A stretch of DNA of 64,000 bases from Fodinibius roseus (GCF_900129315.1 NZ_FQUS01000021.1:30451-94450), one strand, 5' to 3'. Shown: positions 1-9,481, counted from the first letter of the stretch. Notes: a model not told the origin generated them from the letters alone. Numbers and translations: made by a program.

Positions 1-710
1 TGGGGAAGGAGCGGCATTACAGCGATCTCGGATTTATGCTGCTGGGCGATATCATTGAGCGGATTTCGGGCCGGCGACTGGATGACTACTTGCGGCAGGA
101 AGCCTATGGGCCGCTGAATCTTCAATCCACAACCTTCAATCCCCTCGATGATGGGATCCCGGCAGAGGCCATAGCCGCTACCTCCCATGGCAATCCCTTT
201 GAAAAGCAGATGGTCTATGACGATGGGTTTGGATATGAGGTGGAGGTTGACCCGGAATCCTGGGACGGCTGGCGGACCTATACGCTCCGCGGCGAGGTCA
301 ACGACGGCAACGCCTGGCATACCCACGGGGGGGTGGCGGGACACGCGGGACTTTTTTCGACGGTGGATGACCTGCAGGTGCTCCTTGATCTGCTGATACA
401 GAGGGGGAAGGCGAACGAAAAGCAGATCCTTTCGGCGTCGGTGATTGATACTTTCCTCACGAAGGGGGCGCATGGAAACGGCCTGGGATGGGCGATGGAG
501 AAGAAGATCATTTCCGCTGAAGGAAGTCCCGACGGTACTTTCGGTCACACCGGTTTCACCGGCACCAGTGTGGTTGCGGTACCGGAGGATTCCCTGTCTG
601 TCATCCTGCTCACCAACCGCCAGAACGCAGGCCGGCGGGAAAACGGCTATTATTTTGATCTGGGTCCCCTGCGCCAGGCGATATTTGATGAGATCCTGCG
701 CTACCGGTAG
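1..710 (+). CDS. Serine hydrolase / class C beta-lactamase family, C-terminal part (5' cut by window edge)
   Basis: The open frame runs in from the window edge (first full codon at base 3) to a TAG at 708-710, so only the C-terminal ~235 residues are seen. A YSDLG segment just before the first internal Met fits the second catalytic motif (Tyr-x-Asn/Asp) of the beta-lactamase/PBP-like fold, and HTGFTGTS near the C-terminus fits the third (HTG/KTG). GHAGLFSTVDDL is typical of these hydrolases in Bacteroidetes, including those fused behind a GH3 N-acetylglucosaminidase. The nucleophile (SxxK) lies outside the window. The substrate is probably peptidoglycan or a peptide/ester; a GH3 fusion is possible but cannot be judged. 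Family call firm, function open. Confidence 0.8.
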   Translation, partial: GKERHYSDLGFMLLGDIIERISGRRLDDYLRQEAYGPLNLQSTTFNPLDDGIPAEAIAATSHGNPFEKQMVYDDGFGYEVEVDPESWDGWRTYTLRGEVNDGNAWHTHGGVAGHAGLFSTVDDLQVLLDLLIQRGKANEKQILSASVIDTFLTKGAHGNGLGWAMEKKIISAEGSPDGTFGHTGFTGTSVVAVPEDSLSVILLTNRQNAGRRENGYYFDLGPLRQAIFDEILRYR

Positions 711-1098
711 CCTTCTGTGGACCTGATCAGCGATTATTCGTAAATAACCGGCTGCCATAATGGGTTTAAAAATTTAAAAAAAAAATGTCCGGTTCTTTGG
801 GGGTACCTCGATTCGCAGTTGTCTTATGTGTGTAAGACAGCATAAAAATGGGTGCCAGACCAGAGACTTGATACTTGCTGATCCCCGGTTCATTCCCCAA
901 GCCTTGCTGATATTCAGGGGTCGTCTCCACACTGATGGTGTGGATATCATGGATATACCCTAAAAAAGAGGTGGAGCGAACGAAGTGGATTTTGCGGGCT
1001 TGAAGGAAATGGTCGGGAATCTGAACAAGAAGGATTTTATAGAGCTCATTGTATAGTAACTGGTAACGTAGACCGACAGAATAAATAAGGGTAAAAAA
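711..1098. other. Intergenic region before the SusC gene
   Basis: About 390 bases without a convincing gene. It holds a perfect 7-bp inverted repeat at 820-839 (TGTCTTA / TAAGACA, 6-nt loop). In plus frame, codons 964-1053 after a TAA read like 30 residues of protein (ANEVDFAGLKEMVGNLNKKD segment, then TAG at 1054), which may be the tail of a deleted gene. The susC promoter should lie here, but I could not pick boxes with confidence. Confidence 0.4.
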
Positions 1099-4047
1099 AT
1101 GACATCAATGAAGAAAGGGATACTATCGCTTGCCTGCCTATTGCTCCTGCCCATTGCAGTACAGGCACAAGAAGTGGCGTATACGATTTCGGGCATGCTG
1201 GTGGACGAACGCACGGAAGAACCATTGGCGGGAGCGAACATAAGTTTTGAAAATACCACCATCGGTACCTCCGCCGATGCGGACGGGCATTTTGAGCTGA
1301 CGGCCCAGCTTGAACCGGGCGCCTATAACCTTCAAATTACGTTTATTGGGTACCGGAGAGTAGAGCGTGAAATCAATCTTGGCGATGAACAAGAGATTAC
1401 CCTGGGTACCATTGAGCTCCGCCAGGATGTGATCGGATCAGAAGAAGTTGTGATTACGGGTGCTTCCGTGCTAACCAGCAAGAAGCAAATTGGCAATTCT
1501 ATTTCCACCGTCAACGCCGATGAGTTACAGGGATCCGGGGCAACCCAGATTGATCAAGCCCTTGCGGGTAAAATTTCCGGGGCGCTCATCCAACAAAATT
1601 CGGGAAATCCGGCCGGAGGAATAAGTGTGCGATTGAGAGGGGCCGGCACCTTTTTGGGACAGGCAAGTCCGCTTTACATTGTTGACGGGGTCATTGTCAA
1701 CAACGATTCTCCGGAGCTTATCGATGTGGGAGGGACGGCCACCAATCGTCTGGTCGATCTGAATCCCGAAGATATTGAACGTATTGAAGTGGTAAAGGGA
1801 GCGGCAGCGGCAGCTCTTTATGGCTCAAGGGCGAACAACGGGGTGGTACAAATATTTACCAAAAGAGGGACCTCGGGTAAACCTGAAATAACCTATTCAT
1901 CCAAAGTGAATATCGATCATGTCCGAAAAACACTGGATGTCAATATGGCGATGAACGATCAGGGCCAGTTTTTGGATAACAGCGGGAATGTGATGGACGG
2001 CAAGCGTTATGACTTTCAGGATTTTATTTTTCGAACGGCCATGGGAACAGATCAGTACCTTTCGATCGGCGGTGGGTCCGGTGATACCCGTTATTTTATG
2101 TCCGGTTCCTATAAGAATAACCAGGGGATTGTAAAGGCTACCAATTTTGAGCGGGCAACGGCTCGTTTAAACCTCGACCAGGCGCTTGCCGACTGGGCGG
2201 ATATCTCGATGAAATTCAACTACAGTAACAGCAGAAGCAATGAAATTCCCAATGGAGGACTTAATTCGTCGTACGGAGCCTTGACGGGATTCATTTTTGG
2301 TCCCAATACGGTGGACCCGCGCCCGGACCCGGTAAGCGGTGAGTATCCCAATAATACGGTATTGGCAAACCCGCTGGAAGTGATTGATGTCTATGATTTT
2401 AACCAGGAAGTGAACAGGGTTCTGGGTGGGGCTACTCTAACACTGCTACCCCTGGAAGGTTTGTCTATCGACCATACGCTGGGAATCGATACCTACAGCC
2501 AGGTTGCGACGGCATTTATTCCCAATGGAACCTCGGCCCCTGGATTGACCACCGGATTTGGCCGGCGTTCGGAACGGGAGTTTTTTCAGATCAACAATGA
2601 TTTGAACCTAAGGTATCAGAAATCACTGACTCCTTCAATTGAATCGACCTCCCTGTTAGGTGGTACGGTGCAATATGAAAAAACGGCGACGACAGGCATT
2701 CAAGCCGAAGAGTTTACCCTGGGATCCCGGGTTGTCACAGGCGGCGCTGATTTTGACCAGCCGGGGGAATTCAGAAGTGAAACGGTCATCTACGGCGTCT
2801 TTGCCCAGCAGACCATTGGGATTAATGAGCGTTATTTTGTGACGGGCGCCGGTCGTTTTGATGCTTCATCCGTATTTGGAAAAAGTGAGCGATGGCAGTT
2901 CTTTCCCAAAGTAAGTGGTTCATGGTTGGTTTCAGAAGAAGCATTTTGGCAACGGTCAGGCATCGGTGAGGCTGTATCCAGCTTTAAACTGCGTGCATCG
3001 CTGGGTACTTCCGGGGGACAAACGGCCATTGGTGCCTTCGATCGGTTTAACTTGTTTAACCCCTCTTCGGTAAATGGCAGGAGTGCATTATTGCCCTCCA
3101 CCCAGCGAGGGGCATTGAATGTGAAGCCGGAACGCCAGACCGAACTCGAACTTGGGCTGGATGCCAATTTTTTATCGGATCGACTGACGTTGGAGTTTAC
3201 CTATTATAACCAGAAAACGGAGGACCTGCTGTTATTTCGTACGACGGCCCCCTCTACGGGATACCTCTCACAATTGGGTAACTTCGGTTCTCTTGATAAT
3301 ACCGGGTTCGAAGTATTACTCAAAGGGGTACCGGTCAACAATAATCATCTGCAATGGACCTCAACCGTTACCTTTGCGGCCAATGAAAATGAGATCAGAG
3401 GAATTGAAGGGGGCGTAATTATTATCCCCGAATCATTTAGTCAGGTGGCCGCTATTAACGGGGAGCCGCTTGGCGTGTTTTACAGCGATGCATTTGAAAG
3501 AGATGCAAGTGGAAATATCGTCAAGGATGAGGATGCTTTACCCGTTGAAGCGGAAGGGGATCATATTATCGGTGATCCGAATCCGGACTGGAATGGTTCT
3601 TTTATCAATGAAGTATCTATCGGCAGAAACTGGAACTTTCGTGCACAGTTAGATGTCACCTACGGGAATGACGTGTTTAATTTTACGGAACGTCTGGGGT
3701 CGCTGGGAGCTTTCGGGACGATGAAGACGTATGAGCGAGAGCTCGAAGGCGATCTGCCGGAGGGATACAACGCCCGGGTATTCGGGATATTTGAAAACTG
3801 GATTGAAGATGGCTCTTTTGTCAAGCTACGGGAAATGTCTGCTTCTTACACGCTTTATCCGGAGGTGCTGGGACTGCGCAGCCTGAGGTTTAGTGTGATC
3901 GGAAGGAATCTGTTCTCTATTGATAGCTACAATGGTTATGACCCGGAAACAAATGTGGCGGGTCAACGGACGGCAGTCCGGGGTTTCGATTTCGTTCAGG
4001 TGCCGATTCCCAGAAGTATCATTTTTGGTGTGACTGCTAACTTTTAA
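1099..4047 (+). CDS. SusC/RagA-family TonB-linked outer membrane receptor
   Basis: Outer-membrane beta-barrel that takes up a nutrient (usually an oligosaccharide or peptide) with TonB energy and a SusD lipoprotein lid. The 982 residues show a signal peptide ending near VQAQ, a carboxypeptidase-regulatory-like domain (about 30-105), a TonB plug (about 125-255; conserved LYIVDGV and AAALYGSRANNGVV segments) and a long barrel ending in an aromatic residue (TANF). Length is usual for the family. The start ATG at 1099 follows an AGGGT; the ATG at 1108 is an alternative. The susD gene follows 18 bases later, so the two form an operon. No sigma/anti-sigma pair is seen next door. The substrate cannot be read from the sequence. 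Confidence 0.93.
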   Translation: MTSMKKGILSLACLLLLPIAVQAQEVAYTISGMLVDERTEEPLAGANISFENTTIGTSADADGHFELTAQLEPGAYNLQITFIGYRRVEREINLGDEQEITLGTIELRQDVIGSEEVVITGASVLTSKKQIGNSISTVNADELQGSGATQIDQALAGKISGALIQQNSGNPAGGISVRLRGAGTFLGQASPLYIVDGVIVNNDSPELIDVGGTATNRLVDLNPEDIERIEVVKGAAAAALYGSRANNGVVQIFTKRGTSGKPEITYSSKVNIDHVRKTLDVNMAMNDQGQFLDNSGNVMDGKRYDFQDFIFRTAMGTDQYLSIGGGSGDTRYFMSGSYKNNQGIVKATNFERATARLNLDQALADWADISMKFNYSNSRSNEIPNGGLNSSYGALTGFIFGPNTVDPRPDPVSGEYPNNTVLANPLEVIDVYDFNQEVNRVLGGATLTLLPLEGLSIDHTLGIDTYSQVATAFIPNGTSAPGLTTGFGRRSEREFFQINNDLNLRYQKSLTPSIESTSLLGGTVQYEKTATTGIQAEEFTLGSRVVTGGADFDQPGEFRSETVIYGVFAQQTIGINERYFVTGAGRFDASSVFGKSERWQFFPKVSGSWLVSEEAFWQRSGIGEAVSSFKLRASLGTSGGQTAIGAFDRFNLFNPSSVNGRSALLPSTQRGALNVKPERQTELELGLDANFLSDRLTLEFTYYNQKTEDLLLFRTTAPSTGYLSQLGNFGSLDNTGFEVLLKGVPVNNNHLQWTSTVTFAANENEIRGIEGGVIIIPESFSQVAAINGEPLGVFYSDAFERDASGNIVKDEDALPVEAEGDHIIGDPNPDWNGSFINEVSIGRNWNFRAQLDVTYGNDVFNFTERLGSLGAFGTMKTYERELEGDLPEGYNARVFGIFENWIEDGSFVKLREMSASYTLYPEVLGLRSLRFSVIGRNLFSIDSYNGYDPETNVAGQRTAVRGFDFVQVPIPRSIIFGVTANF

Positions 4048-4065
4048 AAGAAATTGGAGATAACT

Positions 4066-5403
4066 ATGATGAAATTAATCTGCAACAGGATGCGAACAAC
4101 AGCGGCTGCTTTGGCCGTTATGCTGGTTTGGCTCGGCGGGTGCGACCTGGACGTTTCCAATCCAAACTCAGCGACGGAAGATGAAGTGCTGGAATCCGCT
4201 GACGGAATTCGTGCTTATGTGGTCGGCATGCAGGGGACATACGCCGGTGACGTCTATGCCGATATTATCCTTAATACTGGTGTTACGACGCGAGAGATGG
4301 CTATTAATACGACTTTTTCCAGTCTTATTGAGCTGGAAGAGGGGGGCGTGGCGCTTCCGCCGGAAAACAGCCGTACCAATAGTATCTGGAATGGCCTGAC
4401 AAGGATGATTAACATGTGCGACCAGATTCTGGCTAATGCTCCCGGGACTATTACCGATGAAGCCGAGCTCAGTGGTATTATGGCGTTGACCAGCGTATAT
4501 AAAGCCATGTCTCTTGGTTATCTGATTCAAACATTCGAGCAGGCGCCGATACAAGCTGGAAACGAAGTTGAGTTTTCATCCCGGGATCAGGTATTGAGCG
4601 AGGTGTTGACATTGCTTGATAATGCCCAGACGCAAATCGCAGGTACGCCGCCCTCCAGTGATTTTAACAGCAGCGTAATGCTGTCCGGTTTTGATCTGGA
4701 GAATACCATCTATGCTATGCAGGCGCGGTACCACCTGCTGGCCGGCAATTACCAGGAAGCTATTGACGCCACCGGCGAAATTGATCCTTCAGCCACTTCG
4801 GTATTCAGTTTCGACGGATCCGCTTCCAGGAACCCGGTATATGATGCCGTTGCCAGCGGGGATGAGGGACAGGAGTACGCCCCGAGAGACAATTTCGGCA
4901 CGCAGTTCACCGAGGCCGGAGACGATCGTATGGATTTCTATTTGATATCAGAGGATACGACCAGCACTCCCAACGGTTTTGAAATTGATGAACTCGGCGG
5001 CTTCTATACGACGCCGGCTTCTTCCATCCCGGTCTATTTGCCGGGCGAGATGAACCTTATTCGTGCGGAAGCCTATGTCAGGATGAATCAGCCGGGCCTG
5101 GCGGTGGATGAGATCAACGCGATCAGGACAAAAGAGCCGGCCGATGATCCTTTTGGTGTGGGAGCAGACCTCCCGCCTTATTCCGGGTCGATGGATGAAG
5201 AATCGTTGCTTGAGGAAATCTACTACCAGCGAAGTGCGGAGATGTATCTTAGCGGGATGCGTTTTGAGGATGCCCGGCGGCTGGGACGCCCGGTACCCCC
5301 TGATAATCCGCCACTGACGTCGGAGCGGAACCGGGTATACTATCCTTATCCTTCCCAGGAGCGACAAAACAATCCGAATACGCCGGCCGATCCCGAGATT
5401 TAA
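4066..5403 (+). CDS. SusD/RagB-family nutrient-binding outer membrane lipoprotein
   Basis: Surface lipoprotein partner of the preceding SusC-like barrel. The start is set at ATG 4066 (or 4069), because TTGGAGA at 4054-4060 is the ribosome-binding site rather than an upstream TTG start. The N-terminus is a lipoprotein signal with a GGC lipobox (VWLGGCDLDVSNPN). The protein is helix-rich with TPR-like stretches, and the C-terminal region has the family segments LPGEMNLIRAEAYVR and EIYYQRSAEMYLSG. At about 445 residues it is at the short end of the family. The next gene is 380 bases away. Confidence 0.92.
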   Translation: MMKLICNRMRTTAAALAVMLVWLGGCDLDVSNPNSATEDEVLESADGIRAYVVGMQGTYAGDVYADIILNTGVTTREMAINTTFSSLIELEEGGVALPPENSRTNSIWNGLTRMINMCDQILANAPGTITDEAELSGIMALTSVYKAMSLGYLIQTFEQAPIQAGNEVEFSSRDQVLSEVLTLLDNAQTQIAGTPPSSDFNSSVMLSGFDLENTIYAMQARYHLLAGNYQEAIDATGEIDPSATSVFSFDGSASRNPVYDAVASGDEGQEYAPRDNFGTQFTEAGDDRMDFYLISEDTTSTPNGFEIDELGGFYTTPASSIPVYLPGEMNLIRAEAYVRMNQPGLAVDEINAIRTKEPADDPFGVGADLPPYSGSMDEESLLEEIYYQRSAEMYLSGMRFEDARRLGRPVPPDNPPLTSERNRVYYPYPSQERQNNPNTPADPEI

Positions 5404-5781
5404 TTTTGTTATTTAAAACCAAAATCATTGAAGAAACCGGTTGGTTTTTTTGGGCTTGGTTCATCCATCCGGTTGCACAACCAGCCGGATGAAGCATCTT
5501 TATCGCTGCGTTTGCTGTACATTGCCAATCGATTCATAACCTGCCGTTAGTTATTGGAGTTTGGTATTCAAGCTAATGGACAATTCCAAATCCGTCAATC
5601 ACATCATAATGTGATTATGCTATGTAGCGTGCAAGCCTCGAAGATCACATGATCATGTTAATTCATCTGTCCGGAAAAATATTACCTTATAGGCAGGCGT
5701 TAGTCGTGATACAAATATGCGCTTTAAAACCAAACCAGTTGAGTTGCCTTATTATCCAATCAACATAAAATGGAGAAGATT
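5404..5781. other. Intergenic region after susD with a hairpin
   Basis: About 380 bases with no gene. A hairpin at 5466-5491 (CATCCGG / CCGGATG, 12-nt loop, nested inside TTCATC / GATGAA) is a candidate transcription end for the SusCD operon, although no T-run follows. The remainder is AT-rich and presumably carries the promoter of the collagen-like lipoprotein. Confidence 0.4.
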
Positions 5782-6315
5782 ATGAAGCCTGTCAGCCTCT
5801 TGTTAGCCGCGTTATTTCTGATTTCATGCGAGGGAGACCCCGGTCCAATGGGGCCTGATGGACCTCGAGGTCCCCAGGGCCCTCCGGGATTTGTAGGTCA
5901 GGCCTTCGAAGTGGAGGCGTACTTTAATGAATCGAACGAATATAGTGAGGTTTTTGAGATCCCACAGACTATAGACATTGATGATAGCGATATTGTATCT
6001 GTCTATTGGCTTTGGGATGTTGATGAAGAGGCGGGGGATGTGTGGCAGCCTTTGCCTGCGTCCGTTTATTTTGATGACGGTGGTGAAATGCAATATGCTT
6101 TTGATCATACGCAATTTGATATACAGCTCTTTCTGTATGGCAATGTAGACCTGGGCACGGTTGGCGACGATTACACACAGGAGCAGTTTTTTAAAGTTGT
6201 GATATTGCCAGTTGAGTACGTGGAGGCCAACAAGGTAGATTTGAGCAATATGCAAGAGGTCATGAAGGCCGTGGACAAGAGCAAGGTCGATCGTTTGCGT
6301 GCGGTGCAGCAGTAG
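5782..6315 (+). CDS. Lipoprotein with a short collagen-like Gly-X-Y stretch
   Basis: The start at ATG 5782 is chosen because TGGAGA just upstream is the ribosome-binding site; a longer frame from 5770 would use it as codons. The protein has a lipoprotein signal with cleavage before Cys (LISC), and right after it come about eight Gly-X-Y triplets (GDPGPMGPDGPRGPQGPPG), then about 130 acidic residues with no family I recognise. The anchor-plus-Gly-X-Y layout is seen in small surface lipoproteins of Bacteroidetes; trimerisation through the stretch is inferred. A strong hairpin lies just downstream. Function unknown. Confidence 0.75.
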   Translation: MKPVSLLLAALFLISCEGDPGPMGPDGPRGPQGPPGFVGQAFEVEAYFNESNEYSEVFEIPQTIDIDDSDIVSVYWLWDVDEEAGDVWQPLPASVYFDDGGEMQYAFDHTQFDIQLFLYGNVDLGTVGDDYTQEQFFKVVILPVEYVEANKVDLSNMQEVMKAVDKSKVDRLRAVQQ

Positions 6316-6336
6316 GATTAGTGATGAAACCGGTTG

Positions 6337-6355
6337 GCCCTGTTGGCAACAGGGC
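6337..6355 (+). terminator. Palindromic hairpin after the collagen-like lipoprotein gene
   Basis: GCCCTGTTG / CAACAGGGC is a perfect 9-bp stem around a single central base, 21 bases past the stop codon. An AT-rich, T-containing stretch follows (TTACTTATTTATTTC) rather than a clean T-run. It is likely a terminator. Confidence 0.6.
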
Positions 6356-6415
6356 TTACTTATTTATTTCATTATCATTATTTATTAAATTAGTGCTTGA
6401 CTCTACTGACATTCT

Positions 6416-6625
6416 ATGAGCATGATAACCCGGGAATCAACCATTACCTGTTCGAATTGTAGCCTTAAAACTACAGAAACAATGCCTACCGACTCGTGCC
6501 AATTTTTTTGGGAATGTCCGAACTGTGGAGAAGTATTAAAAGCCGGGGAAGGAGACTGCTGCGTGTTCTGTACTTATGGAGACACGTCTTGCCCACCCAT
6601 CCAACAAGAGCAAGATTGTTGTTGA
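6416..6625 (+). CDS. GDCCVxC-domain small cysteine-rich protein
   Basis: The 69 residues hold ten cysteines: a CxxC near the N-terminus (CSNC), ECPNC in the middle, the hallmark GDCCVFCTYGD, then SCPPIQ and a terminal CC. This matches the small family that databases name GDCCVxC (seleno)protein. Some members carry selenocysteine, but here every position is Cys. Relatives also end in CC, so the TGA at 6623 is read as a normal stop. The Cys pairs suggest metal or redox chemistry; no function is established. The frame stays open past the stop into an unrelated gene fragment (see 6626). Confidence 0.8.
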   Translation: MSMITRESTITCSNCSLKTTETMPTDSCQFFWECPNCGEVLKAGEGDCCVFCTYGDTSCPPIQQEQDCC

Positions 6626-6850
6626 GGCCATGAAGCGGGGCCGGGACCCAGTTACGGAGATGAAGGAGAAAACGGGCCGGTTGGCTTTGACAATGAGTTT
6701 ACCCAGCGAAACACGACGTTTATGACCTGGAATTTGATGCATCTGGCCTATATGCTCGAGCAATCCGGAGGAATTCCGGCACATGGAAACCAGCGGTCCG
6801 AGTGGGAGGCCGGCTGCCGTTTCGATCATCCCAATCCGGAACATCGCTAA
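6626..6850 (+). pseudogene. C-terminal remnant of a flavodoxin/NADPH-dependent FMN reductase-like protein
   Basis: Directly after the TGA of the cysteine-rich gene, and in the same frame, 74 codons read as well-formed protein ending in TAA at 6848-6850. The text includes GPGPSYGDEGENG, FTQRNTTFMTWNLMHLAYML, GIPAHGNQRSEW and CRFDHPNPEHR. From memory this resembles the C-terminal end of flavodoxin-family (NADPH-dependent FMN reductase-type) proteins; that assignment is tentative. No N-terminal flavin-binding part precedes it, so it is most likely a deletion remnant joined to the end of the GDCCVxC gene. Translational readthrough giving a longer protein is less likely. Confidence 0.5.
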
Positions 6851-6983
6851 TATACTTCAGTTTGTTACGTGTTCATTCCTGTCTAAACTGAATGATCGGT
6901 ATGGAACTTTGGTTTTTTGTAAACCATGGGTGTAACGGATAATTGCTGGATACGGAATAAAATTTGCAACGAACAGGCTCTCG

Positions 6984-7934
6984 ATGGAAAATCAGGTGAA
7001 GGAATGTCATCCAACCATGCTTGAAGAGGTGCTGGATGGATTACGTAAACCGCAAAAGAAACTTCCCAGCAAATATTTTTACGATGAACGGGGGTCGCAG
7101 TTATTTGAGCAAATAACCAGGCTGGATGAATACTATCCCACCCGGACCGAAGTGGCCATCATGCGGGAAAATATGCCGGAAATTATCAGGCAGATCGGAA
7201 GGGACGTCGTGCTGGTCGAGCTGGGCAGCGGAAGCAGTGAAAAAACGAAATTATTGCTTGATCATCTTCCGCATGTTACCGCCTATATTCCTGTTGAAAT
7301 ATCGGAAAAATTTCTGTCGTCGGTTGTCGAACATCTCAGAAAGAAATATCCGGACCTGAGTATTAATCCGGTATATACCGATTACACCCGGCCGTTTCAA
7401 GTTCCTGATATCGAACAACCGTATGACCATTTTGTAGTCTTTTATCCCGGCTCTACGATTGGCAACTTTCATCCCAGGCAGGCCCGGCAATTTTTGGCCA
7501 CAATATCCACAATGTTGGAGCCAGGCGGCGGTATGCTTATAGGAGTTGATCTCAAAAAGGATAATGAAGTACTGGAGAGGGCCTATAATGACAAACAGGG
7601 ACTCACGGCCAGGTTTAACAAGAATATATTGCGGCATATTAACCGGGAGCTGGATGCCGACTTCAGCCTTGATAAATTCCGGCACTGCGCTACTTACAAT
7701 GAAGGTAAGGGCCGCATTGAAATGCACCTGGTTTCTAAAACCGATCAGGAGGTGACTGTCGCGGGCGAGCAATTCCATTTTATCCGAGACGAATCCATAC
7801 ATACCGAGAACTCTTATAAGTATGCTCTTAAAGAGTTTGAAGAACTGGTGAGCGACTGGTTTACCGTGGAAAATGTCTGGACAGACCAGCATAACTATTT
7901 TTCTCTGCAGTACCTCCAGAATAACATCTCCTGA
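6984..7934 (+). CDS. egtD: L-histidine N-alpha-methyltransferase (EgtD/EanA)
   Basis: SAM-dependent enzyme that trimethylates histidine to hercynine, the first step of ergothioneine synthesis. The 316 residues match EgtD in length and text: KYFYDERGSQLFEQIT near the N-terminus, the SAM loop ELGSGSSEKT (about 79-88), FYPGSTIGNFHP, and MLIGVDLKKD. No egtB (iron oxidase) or egtC gene is nearby. Instead a multi-rhodanese protein follows 63 bases later on the same strand, as in green sulfur bacteria, where the pair is called EanA/EanB. The cytosolic reaction is firm; the link to ergothioneine rests on the neighbour. Confidence 0.9.
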   Translation: MENQVKECHPTMLEEVLDGLRKPQKKLPSKYFYDERGSQLFEQITRLDEYYPTRTEVAIMRENMPEIIRQIGRDVVLVELGSGSSEKTKLLLDHLPHVTAYIPVEISEKFLSSVVEHLRKKYPDLSINPVYTDYTRPFQVPDIEQPYDHFVVFYPGSTIGNFHPRQARQFLATISTMLEPGGGMLIGVDLKKDNEVLERAYNDKQGLTARFNKNILRHINRELDADFSLDKFRHCATYNEGKGRIEMHLVSKTDQEVTVAGEQFHFIRDESIHTENSYKYALKEFEELVSDWFTVENVWTDQHNYFSLQYLQNNIS

Positions 7935-7997
7935 GTAACACCCCGTACCGCCGCAGGCAGTCTCATTTCAAACGATTCAACAAATAAAAATATCCCC

Positions 7998-9296
7998 ATG
8001 AACGAGCTATCTACACAAGAACTCACCCGGCATATTGATGATTCCAATACGGTCTTAATAGACGTGCGTCCCATCGCGGCTTACAATGGCTGGGCCCTTC
8101 ATGGGGAAGAGCGCGGGGGACACATCCCCGGGGCCAGAAGTATTCCTTTGCAATGGACCCGCTACATGGATTGGATAGAAGTGCTGGAAGAAAAAAATAT
8201 CACAGAGAACCGGTCTGTGATCGTTTATGGATACAGCGCCAAAGAAAGTGATGAAATGGCTGTTACATTGCGTGAGCTGGGATACCAGGATGTGGCTGTG
8301 TATAACGGTTTTGTTAATGAGTGGTCAAAGAATGCTGAACTGCCACTAAATAAGCTCCCGAGATATCAACATCTTGTCTACCCGGATTGGATTACACAAC
8401 TTATAAATGGCGGCACTCCCCCGCATTACGAAAACGATAATTATGTAATTTGTCATGCTCACTACGATCATATTGAAGATTACAACCGGGGACACATTCC
8501 AGGCGCTGTTCCGCTGGATTCGAACAGCCTGGAATCGACAGAAACCTGGAATCGGCGTTCCGCGGAAGAGTTGAGAAAAACATTGGAAAAGCTGGGCATT
8601 CGTCATGATACCACCGTCGTCATCTATGGACGGTTTTCTTCCCCTGTTTATGAAGAAGAAAAATTTCCGGGTAAAAGTGCCGGCCACCTGGGGGCCCTCC
8701 GATGCGCGGCCATTATGCTGTATGCCGGAGTTAATGACATTCGAATCCTGAATGGCGGCATCACAAGCTGGGAGACCCGGGATCTACCACTGTCTACAGA
8801 AGCGAGTAAACTGATACCCGTTGATGATTTCGGAGCGGATATACCTGTCCATCCCGAATACATGATTGATATGCCGGAAGCCAGACAACTGCTTGCCGCA
8901 GAGGACGGAGCTCTTGTTAGTATACGAAGCTGGGAGGAGTTTATAGGTAACCAAAGCGGCTATCATTATATTGAAAAAAAAGGACGCATTCCGGGGGCTG
9001 TCTTTGGCAATTGCGGAAGCGATGCCTACCATATGGAAAATTATCGCAACTTTGACCACACCATGCGGGAATACCCGGAAATTCAACAAACATGGGAAGA
9101 GGGCGGAATTACCCCGGACAAGCATATCGCATTCTATTGCGGGACCGGCTGGCGGGGGAGTGAAGCGTTTATAAATGCCTGGCTTATGGACTGGCCCCAT
9201 GTTTCTGTTTATGACGGCGGGTGGTATGAGTGGTGTAATGACCCGGATAATGCCATAGAAACAGGGGTCCCCGATGAACCTGTTTTCAAAGAATGA
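7998..9296 (+). CDS. eanB: Multi-domain rhodanese sulfurtransferase, probable ergothioneine synthase EanB
   Basis: The 432 residues form tandem rhodanese modules (about 1-115, 125-265, 285-425), each with the HIPGA or RIPGA motif. The active-site loops of the first two lack cysteine (VYGYSAKES, IYGRFSSPV); only the last has it, in FYCGTGWRGSE (Cys381 preceded by Tyr380). A single active Cys in a late CGTGWR loop is the pattern described for EanB of Chlorobium limicola, which moves sulfur from a persulfide straight onto hercynine without oxygen. Gene order directly after the EgtD homologue supports this. A generic thiosulfate sulfurtransferase is the alternative. The weakly supported start at ATG 7998 follows an AT-rich leader. 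Confidence 0.78.
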   Translation: MNELSTQELTRHIDDSNTVLIDVRPIAAYNGWALHGEERGGHIPGARSIPLQWTRYMDWIEVLEEKNITENRSVIVYGYSAKESDEMAVTLRELGYQDVAVYNGFVNEWSKNAELPLNKLPRYQHLVYPDWITQLINGGTPPHYENDNYVICHAHYDHIEDYNRGHIPGAVPLDSNSLESTETWNRRSAEELRKTLEKLGIRHDTTVVIYGRFSSPVYEEEKFPGKSAGHLGALRCAAIMLYAGVNDIRILNGGITSWETRDLPLSTEASKLIPVDDFGADIPVHPEYMIDMPEARQLLAAEDGALVSIRSWEEFIGNQSGYHYIEKKGRIPGAVFGNCGSDAYHMENYRNFDHTMREYPEIQQTWEEGGITPDKHIAFYCGTGWRGSEAFINAWLMDWPHVSVYDGGWYEWCNDPDNAIETGVPDEPVFKE

Positions 9297-9481
9297 AGAG
9301 TAGGTTGAGCTTGTGCCAGTGGAGGAGAAGATCAAATGTGGTTTTTCTCTCCGTTATTTTAAATGTTCAGTCCAAGTGGAGCATCCAGACCATGATCAGG
9401 AAACTACTTATTTTTACTAACCACATTATGGGGAATTTGGGTACAGGGTTGAGTCCGAAAAAAATGGCTATGCATATTAAA

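Noticed and set aside
964..1056. 30-codon protein-like tail before susC
   Set aside because: Too short and without a start or family; may be a deletion remnant, but this cannot be supported.
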